A stretch of DNA of 64,000 nt from Callorhinus ursinus (taxonomy: Eukaryota > Chordata > Mammalia > Carnivora > Otariidae), in assembly GCF_003265705.1 (NCBI RefSeq), contig NW_020313157.1, positions 186,001 through 250,000 of the forward strand, in the 5' to 3' direction. Made by a program: the position numbers and the translations under genes. The notes beneath the pieces were generated by a model, which saw only the letters and a list, made by a program, of their open reading frames with translations, did no database searches and was not told the DNA's origin. Shown here piece after piece: positions 23,461 through 36,317 of the stretch; within the stretch, counting starts at the first letter, position 1; each line of letters begins with the position of its first letter.

Positions 23461-23494
23461 CCTCTCTCTCTCTCTCTCTCTCTTTTTTTTTTTT
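23461..23494. repeat. CT dinucleotide run followed by poly-T
   Basis: A CT repeat of about 11 units and then T10. It is simple sequence only. Confidence 0.9.
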
Positions 23495-24489
23495 AGGTCC
23501 TCAATATTTCTTATTTCCAGCTGCTGAGATGACTAGTTGAGATTCTAGAAAGTGGGGTTCAGAAGTGCTTGTTCCAGACACAGTCCCCAAAAACCAAAGG
23601 GACTGACCTACCTCTTCCATTGGACAGGCACATCTCCCCCAAGGCAAGAAGGGACCTGGCCTCCCTGGGTCAGAAGATTGACAGAATTCTCACCTGGAGA
23701 GTGATGCCAGTTACCTGGCCATTTTCAGGTTCCCTCCCTGCCAAGTGCAGGTGCTGGGCAACTCTTTCAAACTGGTGCTGAGGCTATTTCTTTTATCCTG
23801 CCTCAAGGTCAGAATTCTATCTCAAGGAAACCACAACTTGGAATTCTGAAAAACATTCTGAATATTTTTATCTCAGCCTTTAGAAGGGAAACAGAAGAAG
23901 CACATTCTGCACTTGGCCCGAGAGCACAGGAGCTGGGTGCAATGCCAGATGTGGAACCCTTAACATTCTACAGTGTGCAGGACACACAGGGCGAGGACCA
24001 GGTGCTCTTTGCTGCAGGAGATGCACTGCTCCCAGGGCTCACCTCAGTAGAGGGGTGGGGCCGAGAGAAGGTGCGAGGTTGCTGGAGTAAAGACCCAGTG
24101 AGGTGACAGTGACATGTGCCACCCCACATGGGAAAGCATACTAATGGGGATCCCGAGATGGACCACCAGGCCAGTGTGACTTGCTTATTTTAAAATCTCT
24201 TGTGAATCGTTATTCTGACCTTTTTCCATATCCCAGTTATTTTTCTGTTTTGGTTTTGTGGTATGTGTTTAGGTGATAGCTTCCTTTTTTGTATTAATGC
24301 ACCTGTAACATTTTATATGCTAAATAAAGGCTCTGAAGCACCCGGGACGGAAGAGTACGCTGGTTTTTCATCTTCTATGAAAATCCTCTAGTTGCTGGTG
24401 CAGAGAACTATCTATAAGAGGGGAGCTGTGGACACAAGTCTAAAGATGCATTTTTCTGTGGGACTCAGAGCTTCACGTCTCACGTCTCC

Positions 24490-24640
24490 CCATTCCCCTT
24501 TGCACGTGCAGCTCCCTCTCCCTGGAGGACCACCTTCTCTCCTTCCCTTCCCTGGGAAATTCTTACTCACGAGAATGTTCACTCCCAGCTTCAGTGCCCC
24601 TTCTTCCCAGAAGCCTTCCCACCCCTAACAGTATCGGTCT
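24490..24640 (+). mobile_element. L2-like fragment
   Basis: CCCTTTGCACGTGCAGCTCCCTCTCCCTGGA through CCCTTCTTCCCAGAAGCCTTCCC follows the L2 3' region (TTTGCACATGCTGTTCCCTCTGCC...). Confidence 0.55.
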
Positions 24641-25930
24641 GCCTGCGCAGCCTCTCAGCAGCTGCCCACTTGCCACAGAGCACAGCACGCAGTCGTGGGT
24701 CTAAGTGGTCTGTCTCCCCCACCAGTCAGGAAAGTCTCCGAGGATCACTCTGGTCTCACTCATCACGGATTCACCCATCTTCTTGCACCTGGGATGGAAC
24801 CAGTCCTCACAGATAATCTACTGAATCAAAGATCAGACTGTATATTTCCCGGGTATATTAAGAAGTTGTTCTCTCTGGCTGAATCTCCCACATACATCGT
24901 TTCAGAGTTCACCAAAATGTTTTTAAATCTCCTAAAAGGAACAAAATGAATGATAGGATCTCTCCCCGCTAAGTGCTATCAAATTCTCATTTTCAAAGTC
25001 TGGCGTGTCCTTTTTCAGTGTGGTTTCCCTGTGTACTTGCTATCCGTGTACCCATGAGCTATTTATGCAATACATTCTCAGGAAAACATAGATAGTACCT
25101 GTGTTTGAATAGGGTTCACGCACATGCACGTGCACACACATGCACATACACACACCCACCAAACACCCAGAACACACAGCCATACTCACTGAGCACTGAG
25201 TGACCTGCCTCGGGGACCGGTGAACTCCTAGCTCTGAAGGGTCCACCTACTTCCTGCCTGTTTCTCCTACGCCAGATGCTGAACACGAGGTCGTAAGAGT
25301 GGTTCAGGTTCTCAACCATTTAAATGGAGATGTCCCTTTAAATAAGGCCCTTTCCTGCAGATGATAATGTCAAGTCTGAAAAATATCCCTGTGTGAGCTA
25401 CTGTCCCCATTTGGCAGTTCCCCAAAGGACTGTCTCGAGGACAGTCCAGTCACACCAAACAGTCAGCCCCTGGAACCTGCCAGACTGCCTCTTTTGGAGG
25501 GAGCCTACCCACCCAGCCTATTCTTGATGTCTCCTAATCAAAAGTAAAAAGCAGGTTCACAAAGTCAGTCGCTGGATGCGGCAAACTTAAACGGTCTTCA
25601 CTGCTAAAGCCCCAGAGACAGGCTAATCATGGCAATGACAGAGGAAGTGTTAAAAATAGTACCTCCATTGTACTTTCAAAATAGCAAACGATATTCTTCT
25701 AATGGCCCAAAACAGCTCTCGAAAGGAATTAAACAGCTTTTTCCAACTGGCAAAAGTTACAAAACAAAATATAAATTAAATATAAATTTAAAAAAAACAA
25801 ACACCTTTAAAAGCAGTAGCACCACAGACTCAGGATTACAAGAAAGTTGGTCAACATTCCAGGTCATCTTCTAGGATTTTGCCAAGAATGCATCAGGCCT
25901 GAGTGAAAAGGATTAGTGAGGCTGGGTACA

Positions 25931-25942
25931 TTTTTTTTTTCC

Positions 25943-25973
<31 letters not shown>

Positions 25974-26076
25974 AAATTTTTTTTTTTTAAGTAATCTCTA
26001 CACCCAATATGGGGCTCGAGCTCACAACCCAGAGATCAAGTCACGGGCTCTACTGACTGAGCCAGCCAGGTGTCCC
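25931..26076 (-). mobile_element. Old Can-SINE, minus strand
   Basis: A T-rich tail (25931-25988) is followed by AAGTAATCTCTACACCCAAT, GGGGCTCGAGCTCACAACCC and ending in GACTGAGCCAGCCAGGTGTCCC, the reverse complement of an older carnivore SINE lineage. Flanks share an imperfect CTGGG(T/C)AC duplication. Confidence 0.85.
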
Positions 26077-26721
26077 TGGGCACGTTTTTTCTTAATCCAC
26101 TTTGCATTGCAGGTATAGAAACAGCTCTTATGATGATTTTCATATAAGGAGCAGAAAGAGAATTAACTTATGTTTCCCGCAGCCTAGAGGTCATGTTACT
26201 GATAGAAGAGTAACTAAAATACCTGAAATTTTGGGAGAAGAAGACCCGTGCACTAGCAGGACCAGAGAATATAATGAATTGATTTTTTTTTTTTTTCTCC
26301 TCATCCAGCATATCGCAACATCATTTTGGCTGTGGAGAGGAGAATACTGGAATTTTCTTCCCTCACATCAAGCTGCGTCATCGTATCCAGGACGGAAAGG
26401 GTGCAGACTGCCCAAGGAATAATACATGCAATTGTTCGCTTCATGGGAAGGAGGTGGTTGTTGTTCCCAAGAGAGCTAGCACTTGCCTGCCCCCTTAGAG
26501 AAAACCAGTTCTTGTAACCCTCCTGGATACTGACCTGTCCCAAATCGCCTGTGTGAGGAAAGTTACGGGGCTAAATCTAGTATCTCTCTGTATGTGATAA
26601 GCAATTTGTCCCAATATCCACTTTCATAGTCTGAGGATGCAAGAAAGGAGCTTAGAATTCCTTTCAGCCTGGGGACTAGTGCTCTGGAAACCGGGCAGAG
26701 TTATCAAAAGTGGTCACTTTC

Positions 26722-26922
26722 GGGACGCCTGGGTGGCTCAGTTGGTTAAGCGACTGCCTTCGGCTCAGGTCATGATCCTGGAGTCCTGGGATCGAGTCCC
26801 GCATCAGGCTCCCTGCGCAGCGGGGAGTCTGCTTCTCCCTCTGACCCTCCCCCTTCTCATGTGCTCTCTCACTCTCTCTCATAATCTCTCTCAAATAAAT
26901 AAATAAAATCTTTAAAAAAAAG
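26722..26922 (+). mobile_element. Can-SINE, full length, young
   Basis: A full carnivore SINE from GGGACGCCTGGGTGGCTCAG to AAATAAATAAATAAAATCTTT and an A tail. It is flanked by a perfect 15-bp target-site duplication (26707-26721 and 26923-26937). The intact duplication implies a fairly recent insertion, possibly absent from related species. Confidence 0.95.
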
Positions 26923-26999
26923 AAAGTGGTCACTTTCTGGCTGCTGAGGTCACTCTCTGAGTCCTCTGACAGGACTGTTATCACTCAGTATCTGCTGCT

Positions 27000-27315
27000 A
27001 AGCTGAATGCACTGCTTTCCTCAGGGGAGATTCTGCTAGAGCCCTGGAGTTTTCTGTGCGTGCCAGTGGGATGACACTTTAGCTACTACAAAACCCCAGT
27101 GGGCAAAGGAGCATTCTGCATTTAGATGAAGTGTCGGCATTTGTCTAAAACAGGAAAACACAGTGTTTGCAACTTTAACGACGGGCCTGGAAGGTTTGTC
27201 GAAACACAGACTGCTGGGCTCCCATTTTGAGCGTCTGATTTAGTAGGTCTGGGTTGGACCCTGAGAATTTGCATTTGTGGTACGTTCCTACGTGCTGCTC
27301 CTTGGGAGGACCTCA
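27000..27315 (-). mobile_element. hAT-Charlie-like nonautonomous fragment
   Basis: CAGACTGCTGGGCTCCCATTTTGAG, CTGATTTAGTAGGTCTGGGTTGGACCCTGAGAATTTGCATTTGTGG resemble a common hAT MER element in reverse. Only the 27190-27310 part is clear. Confidence 0.5.
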
Positions 27316-27763
27316 TTTTGATGACCTCTGATAGACGGGATGCTTTGAGAGAGTTGGGCCTTTTCTTCCCCCAACATATTTCCATGCTGAAAGTGCTGGA
27401 GGCTTTCCAGCACGCTGATTTTTACTAACATGCTTAGGTCCAGGAAAATCGACTTAAAAATTGGTCTCCTATGGAAAAAAACCAAAAACCAAAAACAAAT
27501 TCAAAGCAATGGCAAACTGCAAAACGTGGAGTGGTAAACATATTAATGAAAAAAATTATATTCAAAAGGTTGGTGTATATGAAATTTTCTCCCCTACAAC
27601 CCAGGAAAATAACTGCACTTTATTAATACAGAATAATCACATATTTACCTGCGCATGAGACTATCAACTCACTTTTTAATATTAAGAACATAATTATCAC
27701 TGAAAAACAAAAATGTAGCAACAACATTATTTTTTAGGCATGGGTAATTTTCCTCTGGAAACT

Positions 27764-27781
27764 TGATATATATATATATAT

Positions 27782-27817
<36 letters not shown>

Positions 27818-27819
27818 GT
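27764..27819. repeat. TA then GATA microsatellite
   Basis: A TA run continues directly into about nine GATA units. It lies roughly 210 bp downstream of the middle 54-nt exon in the transcript sense. Confidence 0.92.
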
Positions 27820-28031
27820 ATAAAACAGCAATTTTAAATTACCCCCTTATACATTTAAACTGAACCCAATGTATTTCCCACCATTTTGGAAACTGGAGAA
27901 GGTCTCTAAAGGAATTCCCACTGAAGTGTATTTTCACAATGTGCTAATTAAAAGAGTGCAGTTGTTTCCCATTATCCATAGCAAACGTTTAAAAGTAAGC
28001 TAAACATCCTAAAGTAAATTAAATTGCTTAC

Positions 28032-28085
28032 CTTTGAGCCTCGCTCATTAAAAATAATTTCAACATCTAAGATTTTACCAAATTG
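28032..28085 (-). CDS. RBFOX1: RBFOX1 internal exon, 54 nt: RRM middle
   Basis: On the minus strand this 54-nt exon encodes the 18 residues QFGKILDVEIIFNERGSK, the segment of the RRM between helix 1 and strand 3. It is flanked by acceptor CTTTGCAG and donor GTAAGC and is phase 0 on both sides. The lysine at its end is the first residue of the RNP1 octamer, which continues into the 93-nt exon, so RNP1 is split by an intron. The sequence is identical, as far as I can recall, in all vertebrate RBFOX paralogues, so this exon alone does not identify the paralogue; the neighbouring exons do. I found no UGCAUG within about 100 nt on either side, unlike the other exons here. Confidence 0.97.
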
Positions 28086-30428
28086 CTGCAAAGAAATAGA
28101 AATATTTTATAAGCAAGAGAAATGGAGTAAATCATACTATGCACATTGGTAATTGTACCCCAAGTCAGAGGTTTTTTTTTTTTTTCTCTTTTAATATCAG
28201 GGATAGACATTTTATGTTGTTTTATCCTTAGCGATGTGCTTGAACCAAGAGAAAGTACAACCACACATATGATTTCTATTTTACTGGATACCCCATTGAG
28301 TGAGATGTCATAGTATGGGCCTGGTGCAAAATGTGTAGTCAGGTGGTTAGTTCTATTTTCCTTTCTTTATGTGTGCACAATTGCTTTCCCAGGCACTGAA
28401 CAGCAAAGATTAAAACAGGCTGGAGTATAAACTGACCCTCCTAGGCTACTCCATTAGCCACTGGGAGAAGCACCCTTGATGAGGTGGGATTTTGATGGTA
28501 AAATGTCCAAGGGGAATCTGATGGTGAGGATGGTGGCCCTTGACCCCCGTATAAGCTACAGTAAGAGCCAGGCCATATAAGAGAAGTCAAGTACAAACAG
28601 ATGAAAGCAAGATCCACCATGTGGACATCCATCATAATCAAGACACCAGCATAGCTGTGATTAGCCCTGAGGCCAAAATGTACTTCTCTCAAGATGATTC
28701 TTCATTTTGTTAAACAAACAAATAGATTTTAGACAATTAGCAAGAATAGGCTCTATAAAAAGTGAAAGCAACTCGACATATTCAAGCCTGGAAACATGGT
28801 TTCAGATTACAAATAGGGCAGCCAACTAAATTACAGATGCCTAGTTAAATTTAAATTTCAAATTTTTCAGGATAATTACATCCCCTGCAATATTTAAGAT
28901 ACACTTATACTTAATAAAATATGTTATCTAAAATTCAAATTCAGCTATTGTTACCTTGTATTTTTTTTTATTTGCTAAATCTCGTAGTCCTACTGAGAAA
29001 TGCACATCAAGCAATTCGTGATTCACACTTTAAAAATAAGGGAACAGGGACCCTGAAACCAGAAGCATCTGATCGTTCAAGAGCCTCTTCCCCTGACACT
29101 GGGGTCCTTTCCTTTTTCTTAGAATGCGTGAAATACAGTGGGTATTTTTGAGCGTGCAGGTGGGAGAGGGTATCATAAAAGTATGTGACGTGGCCCAGAA
29201 AAACGACGAGGGGAATTTTACATGCACAATGAAGGCAAGTGCTCGTTCTAGTGATTAAAAAGTAAACAGAACCACATGAAGGAATATGTCCATCCTCCTT
29301 TTCCCTTATTTTGAGCTTTCATATTACAACATTCACTCTTGCAGCCTGGAGTTTTATGAAATCCTTTATTGCCCGAGGAGAGTCTGTGTTCTGTCTCTCT
29401 CCCCTAGGTGGAAAGCACTAAGCAGCCTCCATGTAGCAGAGGCCAGAGTGGTTGGGAGGGACAGAAAAGGAATAAATGATTAGAACGCAGAGAACCAGAG
29501 GCAGCTTCCCCGACCACTGTGCTTCAGTCATAGGATATGGGCGGCGGCGGAAGGGGGGGTACCCCGAGAATAAGTGTCAAGAGGGTTCTACTAAGATTCG
29601 AGAAAAAAAAGCATTGGAAACAGACAGAGGCTATTCTCCGGAACAAGTCTACCTTTCTTGGGAAGACAGGAAAAAAAAAAATAGGCACACTCCACTTGGA
29701 GAGAAATAGCTCAAAACCTTGAAACAAAAGTAGTTGTGACTAGGAGAAGAAGGAAACCCAAAGCTATGTCATGGAAATGTGCCTATCCGTCAGGATACGG
29801 ACACGGTCAGGGGACTGCGGATTGAATTTGTCTTGTTGAGTGGATGGATGTGCTTCTGTGCTTCTCATCTTCCCGGAGAAGAAGGATAGGAAGAAACGAA
29901 GAAGTTCAGCTGGGAGAGGTAAGGGGAGGACTACATTGCCAGCAGATATGATGGAAATACCAAGAAACTTACAGCCAACTCACCCTGCAATTTGTGGACA
30001 CTCTTAATTTCCTTTTGGTCAAGAGAATATTCTTCTACAGAGCATTTTCAGTGCCCTAGATTTGGGCAGAGAAAATCATTAGAAATAGAAGAAGAAAACT
30101 TCCAGATTTGGGAAATGCAGGATTTGCCATTGAAAGGTGAACTGAATTTCAGAGTAAAGACTCCTCCAGTTTGTGAAGTCTGCAGAAGCAGTGATTTCGA
30201 TATAACCTCTCTACAATATTCAGTCTACACTGATGCTATTATATTTATTTCAGTCCTAAGAGCATGAAAGCACACATGTGTATGAACAGGGAAGCTTTTG
30301 AAAAGGACTCCTCAAAACCATGAAGCAAATGTCATCTATGGAACATTCTCTAAGCAGTCAACACAAAAACACTCCCTTTAAAACAAGATCTGGCTGAGAC
30401 AGAACCAACCAATCAAGAAGTAATCCTA

Positions 30429-30653
30429 ACGTCTGCTATTGGCTCAGGTCATGATCCCAGGGTCCTAGGATGGAGTCCCGCATCAGGCTCCCTGCTCCGT
30501 GGGAAGTCTGCTTCTCCCTCTCCCACTCCCCGTGCTGCTTGTGTTCCCTCTCTTGCTGTGTCTCTCTCTGTCAAATAAATAAATAAAAATCTTAAAAAAA
30601 AAAGAACTTCTGCTTGAAGCATTTATTCAAGTAGAATTAAAAAAAAAAAGAAG
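30429..30653 (+). mobile_element. 5'-truncated Can-SINE with extra 3' sequence
   Basis: The head is missing; the element starts near the GTCTGC(CTTC)GGCTCAGG region, runs through the carnivore SINE body and AAATAAATAAATAAAAATCTT plus A tail (to about 30603), then about 38 bp of non-SINE sequence and a second A run. A 14-bp target-site duplication AAGAAGTAATCCTA occurs at 30415-30428 and 30654-30667, enclosing the whole unit. Confidence 0.88.
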
Positions 30654-31953
30654 AAGAAGTAATCCTAGCATGTGTCATTCCCTAAATGAAACAATGACAG
30701 CATATGCCCTGAAATGGTCTCCAATGTTTGCCTCCCTAGCGGTTGCCATTGGGTGGTTGATTCTCAGAGCCAGTGAAACGAGCAGTGAGAAGAACACTGA
30801 TATGAGCCCCACTCCTAAGACAGTTGCGTACTGTATTTATAGTATCAACAGTTTAATTGGGAAGTTGGGTACTAATGATGTAAACACAGCTGGTACATGT
30901 GCAATCTAAATAGACATGAGTCGCAGATTTAACTCGCATCAGTTTGCTCGACACCCATGTGCAGCCACATTCGACAACGTCTCAGGATCCATGCAAGGTG
31001 TCTCAATAGTGGTATCAAGGATAAAATCCGGAAGCTTCTAGGCACGCACTGGGGCACATACATACCAGGCATTTTGAGACATTCTCTGATCAAATGCTAT
31101 TTTCCTGAAAAACTGTGGAAGATGCTCCGTGGGTACAGCATAAAACATGAAAGTAAAGGTTAGTTCAAAAAGCACACACAGAGGCGAAGGAAAGGCATCA
31201 TATCAGTTTTCTTAGGGTTGGCTTCATGTTTGGAATGCAGAAATGGGAGGCACCATGCCAGGTCCAAAAAAAAAAAAAAAAAAAAGGGCTTCACTCATTA
31301 TAACATCACGGTGCACAGAATTTGGCATTAACGCCAAAGGTGCAGGCATCCCTACGTTATTACTAAAAAGGTGATCACGAAAGCTTCTTTTGTATGTTCT
31401 GCAAGTCATGTGGTCTGTTTTGGGGTGACAATAATGAGTGACTTCCATAGATCATATTCATACCCAGAGGGTCTCCATCAAAAGCAAGGCTGTGACATCA
31501 ACAAGGGTATTGTGCAAATTTGAATCCTACACTCGATGAGTAGCTACTTCTGAAAACAGTTCTATGATGCAATGTGTCATGTCAGTGGTCTGGATATATC
31601 ATAACCACCTCTCTCACCCAAAAGCCAGATATGTATAAATTTTAAATGTTAGGTTAAAGAACCATTCTGTCCAAGAGCAAGCCATTATAATCAATTCGGT
31701 GGAAATCCACCCATTCCTTTCATGGGATCATTAAGAATTCAAACATAAAGGATGCACACCCTCATGAATGCTCCCTGAAAAGAGGACAGAGCTCAAGAAT
31801 GAAGTAGCCAGGCCAGAACCAATATTTCTTTCAGGGAAACATCTAGAACCAACGCCTCTGATCTGTTCACTCACACCCCAACTGGTGTTGTAAAGACTCA
31901 GGATTCTACTGTGGTCACATAACTTCTTGACCAAGGAATGTTCCACCTTGACA

Positions 31954-32026
31954 GGGAGGAAGGAAGGAAAGAAGGAAGGAATGAAGGAAGGAAGGGAGGA
32001 AGGAAGGAAGGAAGGAAGGAAGGAAA
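31954..32026. repeat. GGAA polypurine microsatellite
   Basis: GGAA-type units with GAAA and GAAT interruptions. GGAA repeats can bind ETS-family factors; nothing here shows that it does. Confidence 0.92.
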
Positions 32027-34754
32027 ATCTATGAATAGTTAGAAGATTTAATGCCAAACACTAGAACAAATGCTTCCAAAGGAGGAGGAAGTAAAGAATT
32101 TCAAGTACTGAAGAACATGGTGGAACAAAGGTAACCAGAATCACAATGAACGGGCCCTGAAGCCACAAATTAAAAACAAAATGTGAGGCACCTGCAGTGA
32201 CCATTAGGCCTATAGAAATTGCAAACTTCATAGCTGAATTATTAATGGTTGCAAAAGGTGTTATGAACACAGCTAGGTTGGAGAAAGGAGCTTCCTTTTT
32301 GTCTTGTTTTGGTTTGGGTTTCAAATCCCCATGGCTGCATTTAACAAAAGAAATAAAGGAGAAAAGCCCAAAAATCTTTGAGAGGGTTTTTCTCTGTAAT
32401 AACCCCCATTCTAGCCCCAGCCAAAGTGAAGGGGCAAAGGCAAAATGTAGCAATAAAAGAAGAGAAGAGATCTCATGTCTAGATGACTTGGAAAAGACCT
32501 AATTGGAATCAAAATGTCATTTCTTACAGTAAGTACAATCTACAAGAAGAAACCACATTTAATTCTCTCAACTGGAGTGTGGGGAGCCAATCAGAATGTT
32601 TACAGATGCCTTTCAATGTGATTCATGCCACTAAACGTATCATATAACCAGAATGGGATTGCCACCACCAATGCTTGGCAGGGGAGAACAGATTTTTAGT
32701 ATTTAAGTTCCATTTCTTCAGGACAGTGGTCGTAAACCAAGGAGGCCTCAGCATTATTACAAAGAATCCAGGAATCTGTATGTGCCCCCAAATTTTTATA
32801 GCCGAAACTCATAAAAAAAAATCTTGCATGCTTTTAAAATGAACACAGATGCTGTTTGTGATGAACGAAATTAATTTCAATATTACTGAATGTATGCCGC
32901 ATCTTCTTAATTGATACTAAGTGTATCTATCATACTGTCAAGTCAATGTCTTGTCAGTTGCTTAGAAATCTTGACTTTTACAAAAACTGGCTCTGAAACC
33001 GGTGGATTTTGATCATGGTTTGACAACTGGGTAGTACATTCAATCTTTGGCAAGACCTTGCTGTGCACCACTTGCCCTCGCCCTGTAAGAAAAGAGAGGC
33101 TCAGATATCCATGCAAGCAGGATGCCGTCTTTGGGAGTTCCAGCTGTGGATTATTTCCAATACCTCTCCGACTTGGCTGTGTAGCCTTTCAGTGACTTTC
33201 AAGATAACTGAGAAGACCAGGGAGGGAAGAGCGCCCTCGGGGTTGGGAGCGAGGGTGGGCTGCAGTGAGTGACACCATAAAAGAGCACCAGGATGATCAT
33301 TAAGAGGGCCAAATTCAAAGCCAACCTCCCAGTGACACCTGATGAGTAAAGATGGACCACGGAGCAAGACTTTCTAACCTGACGTGGCAAGAGGAATCTA
33401 ATTCCTCTGGCTGCCCATCATTCAAATCTGGTCTCACTGCTTTATACACACTTAACCTCCACTTTCACTTTGAATGCTCTGCACTTTTCAAAGTCATCTT
33501 TGACCTGAGAGTGCCCGAGGGTCTCTCTACTCTGCAAGAGTTAGAGGGCTCAACTCATGGTTATTACCAAACGAGAGAGATAAAAGTGCAGAAGCTGACC
33601 TTTTCCTCTGAAATGTCAGGATTCAAGTCTGGGTATCTGAATATTAGGACGCTAGCTCTGCCTTTGTGTCAGATGTGGACTTGATCAACATCACGCATGG
33701 TAAAGAAATAGAAGGTGCATGCAAGCTAACCCCACAATTGCAGTCAGGAACCAGAGCATCCCTTTGCATCGGGGGAATGAGGTCTACTTGGCCCAGGGTT
33801 TGGCATTAAAATTTGGCCCCTTCTTATTCCTTCTGTAATACTTGCATCCATCCACAAACTCTTAGAGGAACAATCTCCAGGCGGCCAACCTTTACTCTAA
33901 GTCAAATGCTAAGTATGTAGTTCTGTTCATGGAATCCGCAGACACCTCCCATCAATGCTGGGATGGATGTCATGGACAAATGGGCTGACTACATTTGCAA
34001 AAAAACAAAACAAAACACCCACTGAGGATATCTAAGCCCTGTCAGAGTTTTGTCCTTCAGAGTCCAAGATGTGGCTAACTCATTCCTTCCCAAGGTGGAC
34101 AGTGCAAGATTTCATCCAGAAAAAGAATCCGAGTCATCATGTCCCACGAGGAAGCAACCCTATCATCTATTTTCTCTGGGTTGATGGTGGCTTCTGCCCT
34201 GCTCTGGGTTTCAATCATGGTAGCTGGGCAAGGCTGTCATCTGTGGCAGAGAACATCACAGTAAGAACCTCTGAATCCTCATCACTAATTGCGGGAGAGT
34301 GTATACTGCAGGATGCAAGTCAGGCTTAGAAATCTCTAGCTTTCTTTGTTTTGCTTTTCAATGAAGCTTTATGCAGAAGTCATTATTCTCTAACGCTGCC
34401 TCTGAAACCTAAATGCACAGTGCCTGGGAAAGAGTGAGGTATGCAGGAATATATCATGATAACTTTGGCAACTATGAAAGAGAGAAGAACCCAAAGGACA
34501 CAAAATGTTTATTTCAGCCGTGACACAGGGTCCAGGGACACTTGATCTAGGATCATCAGTGGGCTTCTTTCAATGCTATTTTATCTGGGAGTTCATTTTC
34601 TGTTTGATTTTCCAGTTATTGACCATTTGGCAAAGCGGGACCATGGTGAACCTATACAAAGACGTTTAGACTAAAATCATAAAGAGATTCCGGCCACAAT
34701 ATACCCATCAACTAGGATCTAAAATGCCTTCCCCCCCGCCCCGTAAACATCTCA

Positions 34755-34991
<237 letters not shown>

Positions 34992-35124
34992 CTAAAAGGA
35001 CAAGAGTAAAGAGGCTATGAGGGGACCTGTGTGCTCGTTCCAAAGTGCTTTAGCTTCTCCTAAATGGAAGGAAAATGCTGGAACAAAGGAACAAGGACCA
35101 GGAAGGAGCTATTGGGTCATCCAT

Positions 35125-35345
35125 TCCTTCATTTATTCAACAAGTATTTATTGAACATTCCCTGAGAGCCCAAGGTGGATCTGGGATTCAGCAGTGAGCA
35201 AAGCAGACAAACTCCCCGCCCCCACGGAACATAATTCTTATGGGGAGTGTGTGGGGGGAAGGCGATAAGCTCATTAGTAAATAAATACGGAGCTGGTAGA
35301 AGGAAAGCATCATGCAGAAAAATAAAGCAAGGGGAGGGATAGTTG
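35125..35345 (-). mobile_element. L2 fragment
   Basis: TTCATTTATTCAACAAGTATTTATTGAACATTCC, GATTCAGCAGTGAGCAAAGCAGACAAACTCCC and GCAGAAAAATAAAGCAAGGGGAGGGATAG are characteristic of reverse-complement L2 3' ends. Confidence 0.8.
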
Positions 35346-35599
35346 GTGTGGAGGTGCTGGGGAGTTTTAACAGGCAATCGGACTGATGGATTAACCTGTC
35401 GTTAAAGGTAGGAGAGGGTGCATCCCTTAATCAAAGGTGTCCAAAATCTTAAGATACGCCTGCATAATTGTTGTAACTGTCCAGATAACACATTAGCAAA
35501 TGGGATAAAACATTTGAGAAGGTCGTTTGGTGTTCTGCAGTCCAAGTAACCATCCGATTGACTTATTTATTTATTTTTTAAGGTTTTACCTTCTCGTTT

Positions 35600-35815
35600 C
35601 TTCGTTATGCAGGCCTGTGCTGTCCATGACAGCTGACCCCCGTGGCTATTTAAATTGGAATGAATTAAAATTAGGTAAAATGTAAAATCCAGTTTTTCCT
35701 TCACACTAGCCACATTTCAAGTACTCAATAGCCACCTGTGGCTACTGGTTTCCATGTCTGACACCGAGGACCTAGAACATCTCTGGAACGTTCTATGGAC
35801 CACACTGGTGTCGAT
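35600..35815 (-). mobile_element. hAT-type MER fragment (MER3-like)
   Basis: CTAGCCACATTTCAAGTACTCAATAGCCACCTGTGGCTACTGG and AGAACATCTCTGGAACGTTCTATGGACCACAC match the recalled consensus of a common nonautonomous hAT transposon with CTGTCCAATA-like ends. Confidence 0.6.
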
Positions 35816-36120
35816 AAGGTTATGCTATTAGCATAACTCATTACTCTGCTTCCCACTCTTGCCACAGTAAAAGCCCGGACAGCATGATATTATATCAGCA
35901 CATATCTAGGCAGGAAAGTCACAGTAACACTTGGTATCATTATAGCCACGCCCATTGGTTCTCGAGATGCTTCTGGATACTTTCTCTGCAATCAGCATCT
36001 ATTGCCTCTGGGTGGCAGTTGATGCCATCCATGTCAGTTACTTGCTTCTCCAAAACTGTAATGGAAAACCTATGTGGAAGCCCATCAAATTTACGAGGGA
36101 AGAATAAGCCTCACCTACTT

Positions 36121-36317
36121 TTTTTTTTTAAGATTTTTATTTATTTATTTGAGAGAGAGAGAATGAGAGAGAGAGAGCATGAGAAGGGGGAGGGTCAGAG
36201 GGAGAAGCAGACTCCCTGCCGAGCAGGAAGCCCAATGTGGGACTCGATCCCCGGACTCCAGGATCATGACCTGAGCCGAAGGCAGACGCCTCACCGACTG
36301 AGCCACCCAGGCGCCCC
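36121..36317 (-). mobile_element. Can-SINE, full length, minus strand
   Basis: Reverse complement of a complete carnivore SINE: poly-T, AAGATTTTTATTTATTTATTTGAGAGAGA, and ending ACTGAGCCACCCAGGCGCCCC. A perfect 15-bp duplication (36106-36120 and 36318-36332) flanks it. It lies in sense orientation to RBFOX1 transcription. Confidence 0.95.

Noticed and set aside
32061..32453. A hydrophobic 130-codon minus-strand frame that looked like a membrane protein or retrocopy.
   Set aside because: No clear family match and no A tail or duplication defining a retrocopy. T-rich sequence naturally encodes Phe/Leu-rich peptides.
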